Assembly: GCA_002841685.1 (NCBI GenBank)
Contig: PHAM01000053.1
Coordinates: forward strand, 1-12,638
Origin: Elusimicrobia bacterium HGW-Elusimicrobia-2
Lineage (GTDB): Bacteria; CG03
Reading direction: 5' to 3'
Length of the DNA: 12,638 bases
Both the position numbers and the translations under genes were made by a program. Below are positions 1 to 6,534 of the stretch, one piece after another. The notes beneath the pieces were generated by a model. It saw nothing but the letters and a program-made list of their open reading frames with translations. It did not search any database and was not told the DNA's origin. Position 1 is the first letter of the stretch, and every line of letters starts with the position of its first letter.

Positions 1-1
1 T

Positions 2-175
2 ATTCAAACATGGTCGGAGACAAGAAATAAAATTGTAATTATTGCCGGAGATTATTATGGGATTTTTGACATCGAGGAATTGATGATTTTGGCGGGTAAC
101 CCCCCCGATGATTTTTGGAGTACCAATCCTGATAAATTCAGACATGAATACGATTTAATTCGCGGCAAAAAGTGA
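2..175 (+). CDS. 3' end of an unrecognised protein gene (partial)
   Basis: An open frame runs in from the left edge and ends at TGA 173-175, giving the last 57 residues of a protein. The visible tail is acidic and rich in aromatic residues (for example GDYYGIFDIEELMIL and PPDDFWSTNPDKFRHEYD) and ends in RGKK. I do not recognise the family and give no function. No membrane segment or known catalytic motif is visible. A hand count over 1-180 gives about 38% GC, clearly lower than the genes to the right, and the codons are AT-rich, so this gene may have a different history from the operon that follows. The reading frame could be accidental because only a fragment is seen, but the absence of stops over 57 codons in AT-rich DNA favours a real gene. 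Confidence 0.5.
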   Translation: MQTWSETRNKIVIIAGDYYGIFDIEELMILAGNPPDDFWSTNPDKFRHEYDLIRGKK

Positions 176-234
176 ACGGCGTTTTTTTATCAAAAAATCC
201 TTATGGCAAAACTTCAGAGCAGCAAACTGATGTT

Positions 235-261
235 TTGACTTGAAATCATAAATTTTATACA
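235..261 (+). promoter_or_regulatory. Probable sigma70-type promoter for tRNA-Phe
   Basis: TTGACT at 235-240 resembles a -35 box and TATACA at 256-261 a -10 box. The spacer is 15 bases, shorter than the preferred 16-18. The -10 box lies 10 bases before the tRNA 5' end at 272, as expected for a stable RNA gene with a short leader. The rest of 176-271 is AT-rich and holds no other feature I can support. This is inferred from motif match and position only. It may also serve the protein genes that begin 13 bases after the tRNA. Confidence 0.45.
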
Positions 262-271
262 CTCAGCCGAT

Positions 272-344
272 GCCGGGGTAGCTCAGTCGGTAGAGCAGTT
301 GACTGAAAATCAGCGTGTCGGCGGTTCGATTCCGTCCCCCGGCA
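272..344 (+). tRNA. tRNA-Phe (anticodon GAA)
   Basis: A complete cloverleaf folds by hand. The acceptor stem is GCCGGGG (272-278) with CCCCGGC (337-343) and discriminator A344. The D stem is GCTC/GAGC (281-284 with 293-296). The anticodon stem is GTTGA/TCAGC (298-302 with 310-314), with loop CTGAAAA and anticodon GAA at 305-307. The T arm is GGCGG/CCGTC around TTCGATT. The CCA end is not encoded, since TG follows A344, so CCA must be added after transcription. The A run 3' of the anticodon is typical of tRNAs reading UNN codons, which are substrates of the MiaA enzyme encoded just downstream. Confidence 0.97.
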
Positions 345-357
345 TGTTAAGCAAATT

Positions 358-798
358 ATGAAAGATAAATATACAAAACAGGTTGCTGCAATAAATAAAA
401 AAAACCGGAAAAAATTTCTCAAGACCCCCTTTTCCGGAAGGATGATCCTGATCCCGCAGTGCCTGAGAAATTCCAAAAAATGCGCCGCCGAAGAATCGGG
501 CCCGTTTTTTATCTGCGCGGACTGCGGGGCGTGCAAGATCAAAACGATCAGGGGGAAGGCCGCGGAACTCGGATATAAAAAAGTTTATATACTCAAAGGT
601 GGAAAAATAATCCCCTCTCTTTTTGAAAAAGACAGGCCCGGCGCCGTCATAGGTATCGCGTGCCAATGGGAAGGTTTTTTAGGCCAGAAGATCTGCGGGG
701 AATTCAAGATACCCGTTCAGTTCTTCCCCCTTTCCCGCGACGGATGCGCAGACACCGACCTGGACATAGAAGCTTTTTTAAAATTCATAGAAGAATGA
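358..798 (+). CDS. DUF116 family cysteine-rich protein
   Basis: The 146-residue product matches my memory of the DUF116 family. It has LIPQCLRN near residue 31, then a CADCGACK cluster (Cys53, Cys56, Cys59), a GYKKVYILKGG segment, IGIACQWE around 99-105 and a final SRDGCADTDLD motif. In total there are eight cysteines (35, 42, 53, 56, 59, 102, 113, 130), a pattern that suggests metal or iron-sulfur binding, although the biochemical role is not established. The ATG at 358 is only 13 bases after the tRNA-Phe 3' end and has no clear Shine-Dalgarno sequence. Met29 at 442 is a possible later start, but it would leave almost no leader before the conserved core. The stop overlaps the miaA start by ATGA, so the two are probably translated together. 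Confidence is high for the family and low for function. Confidence 0.8.
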   Translation: MKDKYTKQVAAINKKNRKKFLKTPFSGRMILIPQCLRNSKKCAAEESGPFFICADCGACKIKTIRGKAAELGYKKVYILKGGKIIPSLFEKDRPGAVIGIACQWEGFLGQKICGEFKIPVQFFPLSRDGCADTDLDIEAFLKFIEE

Positions 799-1718
799 AG
801 ATACCGCCGGATGTTTCAGCGGTGCCGGTGATCACCGGCTCCACGGCTTCAGGAAAAACCGACACGGCTTTCGCGCTGGCGTTGAGAACGAACGGGGCGA
901 TAATAAACGCCGACTCGCAGAGCGTTTACAGATATTTCAACATCGGCACATCCAAACCGCCGGCGGCAATGAGAAAAAGAATAAAGCATTATCTTGTGGG
1001 ATGCCGGGATCCCGAAAAACAATTTTCTGCCGGAGATTTTGTGATCCTCGCCCGGCGGATCGCGGCGAAAATCAAACGGCGGGGGGAATTACCTATCATA
1101 TGCGGCGGAACCGGTCTTTACATCAGCGCTCTTAAAGACGGCATTTCCCCCATACCTTCATCGGCGAAAATACGCGCCGAGGTCGCGGCGATGACGCCGG
1201 AAGAGCAGCTGAAAGAATTGGAGCAAGCCGATTACGCGATGTTTTCCTCCATTGACAAACGAAATCCGCGGAGGGTGAGTAGGGCTCTTGAGATCCGCCG
1301 CGTCACCGGTCTGCCGCCCGGCGAGGCGCTGGCGAAAAATTTCATATCCGGCATTCCCCTGAAAGTGTTTTTTCTCTCAATGCCGAGAGAGGAACTTTAC
1401 CGCAGAATAGACGAGAGGGTTGACAGGATGATAGCGAAGGGGCTTGTAAATGAAGTTCTAAGGATATTAAAAAGAGGAGTGCCGGAAAGCGCGCCGCCTT
1501 TCTCGGCTATAGGATATAAGGAAACACTTGCACACATCAGGGGAAAACTCACCCTGGCGGAAGCCGCGGAAAAAATAAAATCCAGAACGCATCGGCTCTC
1601 AAGGAAACAGGAGATCTGGTGGAGAAAAAAAGGCGCCGTCAGAATCAGCGTTTTTAACAAAAAACCGGATGAAACAGCGGCGGAAATCGAAAAAATTTTA
1701 TATAATGGGAAATCGTGA
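795..1718 (+). CDS. miaA: tRNA dimethylallyltransferase MiaA
   Basis: MiaA transfers a dimethylallyl group to N6 of A37 in tRNAs that read UNN codons, including tRNA-Phe. The 307-residue product has the family landmarks in order: P-loop GSTASGKT at 15-22, DSQS at 40-43, the FNIGTSKP substrate loop near 48-55, GGTGLY at 104-109, RNPRRVSRALEI in the middle, AIGYKE, and a C-terminal THRLSRKQEIWWR element that corresponds to the usual TRxxAKRQxTWFR. I chose the ATG at 795 because it forms an ATGA overlap with the DUF116 gene and puts the P-loop at the normal distance from the N terminus. The same frame is open back to 660, but that part lies inside DUF116. Length is normal for the family. The proximity to tRNA-Phe, a MiaA substrate, may be functional or chance. 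Confidence 0.96.
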   Translation: MKIPPDVSAVPVITGSTASGKTDTAFALALRTNGAIINADSQSVYRYFNIGTSKPPAAMRKRIKHYLVGCRDPEKQFSAGDFVILARRIAAKIKRRGELPIICGGTGLYISALKDGISPIPSSAKIRAEVAAMTPEEQLKELEQADYAMFSSIDKRNPRRVSRALEIRRVTGLPPGEALAKNFISGIPLKVFFLSMPREELYRRIDERVDRMIAKGLVNEVLRILKRGVPESAPPFSAIGYKETLAHIRGKLTLAEAAEKIKSRTHRLSRKQEIWWRKKGAVRISVFNKKPDETAAEIEKILYNGKS

Positions 1719-1730
1719 GGATGCGAAAGC

Positions 1731-1736
1731 GGGAGG
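1731..1736 (+). promoter_or_regulatory. Ribosome binding site of aroQ
   Basis: GGGAGG lies four bases before the ATG at 1741. It is the clearest Shine-Dalgarno sequence in the window. It decides the aroQ start against the longer open frame that begins at 1669 inside miaA. Confidence 0.75.
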
Positions 1737-1740
1737 ATAT

Positions 1741-2178
1741 ATGAAAATACTTGTGATCAACGGTCCCAACATGGATAAGCTGGGTAAAAGAGACGCCTCG
1801 GTTTACGGCGCTGAAACGCTTGCTGAAATAAACAAAAAAATAAGCGCGCTTGCTCAGGAACTCAGCGTGGAGGTGAGTTTCTACCAGAGCGCATCTGAAG
1901 GCGACATAGTGTCCGAGATAGGAAGCGCCGACGAAAAATATGACGGAGCCGTGATAAATCCCGCGGCCTACACCCACACATCCGTGGCCATAAGAGACGC
2001 CATAGAAGCCGCCAAAATCCCTTTTGCCGAAGCTCACATGTCCAACATATATTCAAGAGAGGATTTCAGGTCCAAATCCATGACCGCGCCGGTGTGCGCC
2101 GGTCAGATAAGCGGGTTCGGTTCTGAATCATATATGCTCGCGCTGAGGGCTCTCGTTTCGCTGTTAAAGAAGAAATGA
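1741..2178 (+). CDS. aroQ: Type II 3-dehydroquinate dehydratase
   Basis: This enzyme converts 3-dehydroquinate to 3-dehydroshikimate in aromatic amino acid synthesis. The product is 145 residues, the usual size of type II dehydroquinases. Signatures are INGPNM at 6-11, Arg17 and catalytic Tyr22 in the GKRDASVYG loop, YQSASEGDIVSEI (normally QSNxEG), INPAAYTHTSVAIRD at 72-86, His99 in EAHMSNIYSRE, and a final GQISGFGSESYMLAL. The Asn of QSNxEG is replaced (SASEG), a modest deviation in the active-site area, but Tyr22, Asn73 and His99 are kept. The start is set by the GGGAGG site at 1731. The gene is 22 bases after miaA and its stop overlaps the peptidase start by ATGA. Confidence 0.96.
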   Translation: MKILVINGPNMDKLGKRDASVYGAETLAEINKKISALAQELSVEVSFYQSASEGDIVSEIGSADEKYDGAVINPAAYTHTSVAIRDAIEAAKIPFAEAHMSNIYSREDFRSKSMTAPVCAGQISGFGSESYMLALRALVSLLKKK

Positions 2179-3158
2179 ACACCCTCCGCTGCGGGAGGCT
2201 CGCGCGCTTGCTGGAACAAAACAGCCTTGAATCGGCCGTCACCCGCGACCCTTCGGACATATTTTATTTTACAGGGATGCGGGCGGAAGGAGCCTACCTC
2301 GTCTTTAACAGGGGCGGGGCCAGGCTCTTTCTGAACAGCCTTTACCCCTGCAAAAAAAAATGGACCGCGCCTGTCGCGGAACTGAAAAATATAAAATTGG
2401 GGAAAACCGGCATTGAGCCGTCCAAAATATCCGTATCGTCTCTTTCGGCCTTAAAGAAAATGACCGGCTGTACTGTCATTGAAAAAGAGCCTCTTTTTGC
2501 GAAGATACGCGCATTAAAAGAGCCCGGAGAAATAAAGAATATAGACGCGGCCCAAAAAATAAGCAAGCGCCTCTGCTCCGGAGTGCGCCTGACGGAGGGA
2601 ATGAGCGAGAGAGACGCCGCCTCTTATATATCTGCGCGCTCGCACTCTCTATCCGGCGGCCCGGCGTTTGAGCCTATTGTCGCTTTCGGCGCGAACGGCG
2701 CATATCCCCACCATATCCCTTCCGGAAAAAAATACTCACGACACGCTCTGGCGCTCATAGACATGGGTGTCATATATAAGGATTATCGCGCTGACTTGAC
2801 GAGAATGAAGGGATTATTTAACATAAAAACTCTTTTAGGCAGGGCTTACGCGGCGGTGAAAAAGGCAAGAGAGACGGCCTTGCAGCATATTGTGCCGGGC
2901 GCGGAGATAGGCGGGATAGGCAGGATGATAAAAAAATATCTCGCCGATCAGGGTTTTGAAAAAAACATACTCCATTCCGCCGGCCACGGCATAGGGCTTG
3001 ATGTCCATGAGTGGCCCGCCATAAATTGCAGTGAAAGAGAAAAATTTGAGAAAGGAATGGTTTTCACTCTTGAGCCGGGCCTTTATTTCAGCGGCATCGG
3101 CGGAGTGCGGGTGGAAGATGTTTATGTCCTGGAGGACAAAGCGAGGGTTTTAGGATGA
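2175..3158 (+). CDS. Xaa-Pro aminopeptidase/dipeptidase, M24 family
   Basis: This is a cytoplasmic M24 'pita-bread' metallopeptidase of the kind that removes N-terminal residues before proline. The 327-residue product has a creatinase-like N domain (residues 1 to about 120) and a catalytic domain. All five metal ligands can be seen: Asp196 (ALIDMGV), Asp207 (RADLTR), His271 (SAGHGIGLDVHE), Glu300 (TLEPGLY) and Glu314 (RVEDVYV). The NGAYPHH motif around 174-180 supplies the usual active-site histidine. It is somewhat shorter than typical PepP/PepQ-like members (about 355), mostly in the N domain. Its position between aroQ and efp is a common bacterial arrangement. Both ends use ATGA overlaps (2175-2178 and 3155-3158), suggesting translational coupling. 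The exact choice between pepP and pepQ is not decided by the sequence. Confidence 0.93.
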   Translation: MNTLRCGRLARLLEQNSLESAVTRDPSDIFYFTGMRAEGAYLVFNRGGARLFLNSLYPCKKKWTAPVAELKNIKLGKTGIEPSKISVSSLSALKKMTGCTVIEKEPLFAKIRALKEPGEIKNIDAAQKISKRLCSGVRLTEGMSERDAASYISARSHSLSGGPAFEPIVAFGANGAYPHHIPSGKKYSRHALALIDMGVIYKDYRADLTRMKGLFNIKTLLGRAYAAVKKARETALQHIVPGAEIGGIGRMIKKYLADQGFEKNILHSAGHGIGLDVHEWPAINCSEREKFEKGMVFTLEPGLYFSGIGGVRVEDVYVLEDKARVLG

Positions 3159-3709
3159 TAAGTACTTCTGACTTTTCAAACGGCGTCTATATAAAGGTGG
3201 GCGACAAGCTCTACCGCATAATATGGTTTCAGCATCATAAGCCGGGCAAAGGCCCCGCGATAATGAGAGTAAAGATGAAAGACGTTTTCGGCGGCGCGAC
3301 CATTGAAAGAACTTTCCGGGGCGGAGAAAAATTCGAATCCCCGGAAGTGACTCGCACCTCCGTCAACTATTCATATGAAGCGGGAGACAGCCTCGTTTTC
3401 ATGGATGCCGACTACGAGCAGCAAGAAATAAAGAAAGGCACCATCGGACTGAGCGAAAAATTCCTCGTGGAAGGCATGAAAGTGGTTATTGTCATGACAG
3501 AGGGGAAAATCATAGACGTTGAACTCCCGCCTTCCGTTGAAATGAAGGTGGAATACACGGAGCCCGGCGCCAAGGGCGACACTGTTTCAAACGTGCAAAA
3601 ACCGGCCAGGCTTAAAAACGGCCTTGAGGTGAAGGTGCCGCTCTTTATAAACGAAGGCGACAGGATAAAAATTGACACCCGCACCGGTAAATATCTGGAA
3701 AGGACATAG
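3155..3709 (+). CDS. efp: Translation elongation factor P
   Basis: EF-P binds between the ribosomal P and E sites and relieves stalling at consecutive prolines. The 184-residue product shows the three-domain EF-P pattern: an N-terminal KOW-like domain with IKVGDKLYRII, the loop HHKPGKGPA with the tip Lys32, a middle OB domain (SYEAGDSLVFMDADYEQ), and a C-terminal OB domain ending GDRIKIDTRTGKYLER, which is diagnostic. The lysine tip implies modification by an EpmA-type, 5-aminopentanol-type or other lysine system rather than arginine rhamnosylation. No modifying enzyme is encoded in the window. Start and stop fit normal family length. The accB-like gene follows after 9 bases, so efp is probably co-transcribed with it. 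Confidence 0.97.
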   Translation: MISTSDFSNGVYIKVGDKLYRIIWFQHHKPGKGPAIMRVKMKDVFGGATIERTFRGGEKFESPEVTRTSVNYSYEAGDSLVFMDADYEQQEIKKGTIGLSEKFLVEGMKVVIVMTEGKIIDVELPPSVEMKVEYTEPGAKGDTVSNVQKPARLKNGLEVKVPLFINEGDRIKIDTRTGKYLERT

Positions 3710-3718
3710 CAGGCGTCA

Positions 3719-4207
3719 ATGAGAAAAAAATCAGCAGCGGGTCAAACAGGCCCGGAGGAAGAATTAAATTTAAAAAAAATAATGGAAGTCCTGGGCGAAA
3801 CCGATGTCTGCGAATTTGAATACAGCAAGGGTGATATGCACATAGTGCTCAAGAAAGAGCCCGTGGCTGTTATACTGGGAGAAGAGGAAAACACATCGGC
3901 CACGGAAAATGCGGGAGAAACAGCCCCGCGGGCCGGCACCGAAAACACTCTGCCTCCTCAGCTCCGCGCTAAAATCCTTAAATCACCCGCTGTGGGCACT
4001 TTCCACATAAGCGAGGGGGATATGCTGCTGGCAGCTGTCGGCAAGAAAGTGAAAAAAGGCCGGAAGCTGGGCTGGGTGAATTCCATGGGCATCATGCAGG
4101 AAATAATGGCCGACGCAGACCTGAAGATAGCCGCGATTTTCTGCAAAGACAGGGAAGTCGTTGAGTGGGGACAGAAGCTCTTTGAAGTAGAGGACGAAAA
4201 TGTTTAA
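3719..4207 (+). CDS. BCCP (AccB)-like protein lacking the biotinyl lysine
   Basis: The 162-residue product has the AccB plan. An N-terminal segment (LNLKKIMEVL...CEFEYSKGDMHIVLKK, residues 16-46) corresponds to the AccB N-domain. A polar linker (about 50-85) follows, then a biotinyl/lipoyl barrel domain (88-158) that starts SPAVGTFHIS, retains the VGKKVKKGRKLGWV turn and ends WGQKLFEVE. The biotin-accepting site should read EAMKM, but here it reads NSMGI (121-125): Gly124, codon GGC at 4088-4090, replaces lysine. Changing an AAA or AAG codon to GGC needs at least two substitutions, the flanking Glu and Ala are also replaced, and the frame is open on both sides, so a base-call error or frameshift does not explain it. 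Established BCCPs carry carboxybiotin on that lysine, so this protein cannot do so in the normal way. It overlaps accC by 8 bases. A scaffold or regulatory role in acetyl-CoA carboxylase, as for plant BADC proteins, is inference. Confidence 0.88.
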   Translation: MRKKSAAGQTGPEEELNLKKIMEVLGETDVCEFEYSKGDMHIVLKKEPVAVILGEEENTSATENAGETAPRAGTENTLPPQLRAKILKSPAVGTFHISEGDMLLAAVGKKVKKGRKLGWVNSMGIMQEIMADADLKIAAIFCKDREVVEWGQKLFEVEDENV

Positions 4208-5528
4208 GAAAGTACTCGTCGCCAACAGGGGCGAGATCGCCCTGCGGATCATAAGGGCGCTGAGAGAAATGTCTGTTAAATCCGTCGCCGTGTGCTCGGA
4301 AGCGGACAAGAATAATTTTTACTGCGGCCTCGCGGATGATTGCATCTGCATAGGCCCCGCGGCGGCGGCTTCAAGTTATCTGAATGTTTCGCAGATAATA
4401 AGCGCGGCCCTTGTCAAAAAATGCGACGCTGTCCATCCGGGATACGGATTTCTCGCCGAAAATCCTCATTTCGCCGAGATATGCGCCTCTTACGGCATGA
4501 GCTTCATAGGCCCCTCGGCGGAAACGATCGCGCTGGCCGGGCAGAAAGCAGAGATCATAGACCTTGTTAAACGGAAAAAAATACCCGTTGTGCCGGGCTC
4601 AAAAGGCATAGTCGCCAACGCCGCGGAAGCGAAAAAGATCGCCGCGGCCATCAAATACCCAGTTATAATAAAAGCCACCGCCGGCGGCGGCGGAAAAGGC
4701 ATGAGGATAGTCCGCGGCGAAAAAGATATAGAGCAGGCCTTTGAACTCGCCGGAGCCGAAGCGAAAAACGCTTTTTCAAACGCAGGGCTGTATGTTGAGA
4801 AATACATCGAGGCCCCGCGCCATATAGAGATACAGATCGCCGCCGACAAAAAAGGCAGAGTGCTCTACTTCCCCGAGAGGGACTGTTCCATACAGAGAAA
4901 CCACCAGAAAGTCCTTGAAGAGGGCCCCTCGCCGCAGATAAACGCGAAACTGAGAAAAAAACTCGGTGAGACGGCCTGCCGCGTGGCAAAACTGATCAAT
5001 TACACCACCGTGGGTACTGTTGAATTCCTTGTTTCAAAAAACGATTTTTATTTCATGGAGATGAACGCCAGAATACAGGTTGAACATCCCGTGACCGAAC
5101 TTGTATCCGACATTGACCTGGTGAAAATGCAGATAGCTCTCGCCGCGGGCCAAGACCTGCCCCTTGGCCAGGATGACGTAAAAGAGATATGCCATGCCGT
5201 GGAGTGCAGGATCAATTCCGAAGACGAAAATTATATGCCGTCTGCGGGAAAAATCGAAAAGCTCATCCTGCCGGGCGGCCCGGGGGTACGGGTGGACACG
5301 GCGATGACCAACGGTTCGGAAATATCGCCGTTCTATGATTCCATGATAGCCAAAATCATCACTTACGGCCGCGACAGGGCGGAATCCATAGAGAGAATGA
5401 AGCGCGCGCTGCTGGAACTCAAAATAGAAGGCGTGACGACAAATATAGCGCTTCATCAGAAAATACTCCAGGACGAAAATTTTATAAAAGGCTGTTACAC
5501 CACGGATTTCATAGGGAACATGAAATGA
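4200..5528 (+). CDS. accC: Biotin carboxylase subunit AccC
   Basis: AccC uses ATP and bicarbonate to carboxylate biotin on BCCP, the first half-reaction of acetyl-CoA carboxylase. The 442-residue product is full length and aligns throughout with the family: VANRGEIALRI at the N terminus, HPGYGFLAEN at 79-88, the glycine-rich ATP lid TAGGGGKGMR (160-169), ERDCSIQRNHQK with Lys237, and EMNARIQVEHPVTE with Glu287, Asn289 and Arg291. The C-terminal region has the usual HAVECRINSED, SAGKI and YYDSMI-like (FYDSMIAK) motifs and ends without a fused biotinyl domain. The enzyme therefore looks catalytically complete, in contrast to the degenerate carrier gene it overlaps (ATGTTTAA, 4200-4207). Its stop overlaps gmhA by ATGA. 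A PycA or propionyl-type carboxylase subunit is a less likely alternative. Confidence 0.95.
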   Translation: MFKKVLVANRGEIALRIIRALREMSVKSVAVCSEADKNNFYCGLADDCICIGPAAAASSYLNVSQIISAALVKKCDAVHPGYGFLAENPHFAEICASYGMSFIGPSAETIALAGQKAEIIDLVKRKKIPVVPGSKGIVANAAEAKKIAAAIKYPVIIKATAGGGGKGMRIVRGEKDIEQAFELAGAEAKNAFSNAGLYVEKYIEAPRHIEIQIAADKKGRVLYFPERDCSIQRNHQKVLEEGPSPQINAKLRKKLGETACRVAKLINYTTVGTVEFLVSKNDFYFMEMNARIQVEHPVTELVSDIDLVKMQIALAAGQDLPLGQDDVKEICHAVECRINSEDENYMPSAGKIEKLILPGGPGVRVDTAMTNGSEISPFYDSMIAKIITYGRDRAESIERMKRALLELKIEGVTTNIALHQKILQDENFIKGCYTTDFIGNMK

Positions 5529-6082
5529 TGAGGCTTTCCGATAACATAGCGGAACTGACACAACTTCTGGGCAGATTAAACGAATGTTCCCCTGATATAG
5601 AGAAAGCCGTTAAAATAACAAAAAGCGTCCTGAAAAAAAAGGGGAAGATCCTGATATTCGGAAACGGCGGATCAGCCGCGGACGCGAATCATTTCGCCGC
5701 GGAACTCGTGTGCCGTTTTGAAAAAGACAGAAAGGCTCTTCCGGCCATCTCTCTCAACACCGACACCTCTATCCTGACAGCGGTAGGCAATGATCTCGGA
5801 TACAAAAATGTTTTTGCGCGGCAGATAGAGGCTCTTGGCTGCGCTGGGGACGCCGTTATCGCGATTTCAACGAGCGGAAAATCCGACAACATAATTGAGG
5901 CCTGCCGGAGCGCGCGAAAGAAAAAAATCAAAATCATCGCGTTAACCGGTAAAACCGGATTGCGCGCGGGAGGCCCCGCCGATGTTGTGATAGCCGTGCC
6001 CTCCCGGAAAACGGCCAGAATACAGGAAGCTCACTCTCTGATTTTACACACGATATGCGGGCTTTTGGAAAATGATATGTAA
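5525..6082 (+). CDS. gmhA: Sedoheptulose-7-phosphate isomerase (phosphoheptose isomerase)
   Basis: GmhA converts D-sedoheptulose 7-phosphate to D-glycero-D-manno-heptose 7-phosphate, the first step toward ADP-heptose for LPS core. The 185-residue SIS-domain product has FGNGGSAADANHFAAELVCRF (42-64), LNTDTSILTAVGND, ISTSGKSDNI and RIQEAHSLILH. The zinc/active-site set His56, Glu60, Gln167 and His175 matches E. coli His61, Glu65, Gln172 and His180 with a constant offset of five, which separates GmhA from other SIS isomerases. Start is the first ATG of an ATGATG, overlapping the accC stop; Met2 is equally possible. It overlaps the next gene by 11 bases, and that gene acts in the same pathway. 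Confidence 0.95.
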   Translation: MMRLSDNIAELTQLLGRLNECSPDIEKAVKITKSVLKKKGKILIFGNGGSAADANHFAAELVCRFEKDRKALPAISLNTDTSILTAVGNDLGYKNVFARQIEALGCAGDAVIAISTSGKSDNIIEACRSARKKKIKIIALTGKTGLRAGGPADVVIAVPSRKTARIQEAHSLILHTICGLLENDM

Positions 6083-6533
6083 ACTTTCCGCGGCGGCGGA
6101 ATTGGCCCGGCGCGGCCGAGCTGGCGGTAAAAAAATCGTGTTCACAAACGGCTGTTTTGACATAATTCATTCAGGGCATATAAAACTTCTGGATGAAGCA
6201 AAATCTTTCGGAGACATTCTTATTGTCGGCCTGAACGAGTCCTCGTCGGTGCGGGCCATAAAACCCGGCCGGCCCGTGAACAGCTTTGCCGAGCGGGCCA
6301 CGGTGCTGAACGCCCTGAAATCCGTTGACGCCGTTTTCGGTTTTAAAGAAAAAACCCCTCTGCGGGTAATAAAAAAAATAAAGCCTGACATTCTTGTAAA
6401 AGGCGGAGACTGGAGAGCGCCGGAAATTGTCGGCTCGCCCTTTGTCAGATCCTACGGGGGTACAGTGAGAATAGTGAAACTCAAAAGGGCCCGCTCCACG
6501 ACCGCTCTAATCAACAAAATCAGGGAACTGTGA
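6072..6533 (+). CDS. rfaE2: D-glycero-beta-D-manno-heptose 1-phosphate adenylyltransferase (standalone)
   Basis: This is the nucleotidyltransferase half of HldE, which makes ADP-heptose from heptose 1-phosphate and ATP. The 153-residue product contains FTNGCFDIIHSGHIKLL with the HSGH nucleotide-binding motif at 33-36, VGLNESSSVRAIKPGRPVN, KGGDW at 110-114 and RSTTALINKI at 141-150, all specific to this subfamily. The kinase domain of fused HldE is missing, and no kinase (rfaE1) or phosphatase (gmhB) gene is present here, so they must lie elsewhere if the pathway is complete. The ATG at 6072 overlaps gmhA by 11 bases, and the pairing of the two supports the assignment of both. Confidence 0.94.
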   Translation: MICKLSAAAELARRGRAGGKKIVFTNGCFDIIHSGHIKLLDEAKSFGDILIVGLNESSSVRAIKPGRPVNSFAERATVLNALKSVDAVFGFKEKTPLRVIKKIKPDILVKGGDWRAPEIVGSPFVRSYGGTVRIVKLKRARSTTALINKIREL

Positions 6534-6534
6534 A

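Noticed and set aside
182-197. AT-only inverted repeat (T run, ATC, A run) after the first CDS as a terminator
   Set aside because: The stem has no GC pairs and is not followed by a U-tract of the right type. A GC stem before the T run could not be paired.
271-344. Alternative tRNA acceptor pairing starting at T271
   Set aside because: It would put T345 at the discriminator position and break the 8/9 spacing. Starting at G272 gives a standard 73-nucleotide tRNA with discriminator A.
325-360. An att site for a mobile element in tRNA-Phe
   Set aside because: Integration normally uses the tRNA 3' half, with the element downstream. Here a housekeeping operon follows, and no repeat of the tRNA end was seen.
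660-794. A 45-codon upstream extension of the miaA frame
   Set aside because: It lies wholly inside the DUF116 coding sequence in another frame. The ATG at 795 gives the ATGA overlap and the normal MiaA N terminus.
1669-1740. A 24-codon upstream extension of aroQ
   Set aside because: It overlaps the conserved end of miaA, and a strong GGGAGG site directly precedes the ATG at 1741, which gives the standard MKILVINGPN start.
4060-4110. A frameshift or base error hiding a normal EAMKM biotin site in accB
   Set aside because: The frame matches the family on both sides with no length change, and an AAA or AAG codon to GGC needs more than one substitution, with neighbouring residues also changed.
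4663-4989. Minus-strand open frame of 108 codons opposite accC, and similar long frames opposite other genes
   Set aside because: These are shadows of well-matched plus-strand genes, with low-complexity translations and no family resemblance.
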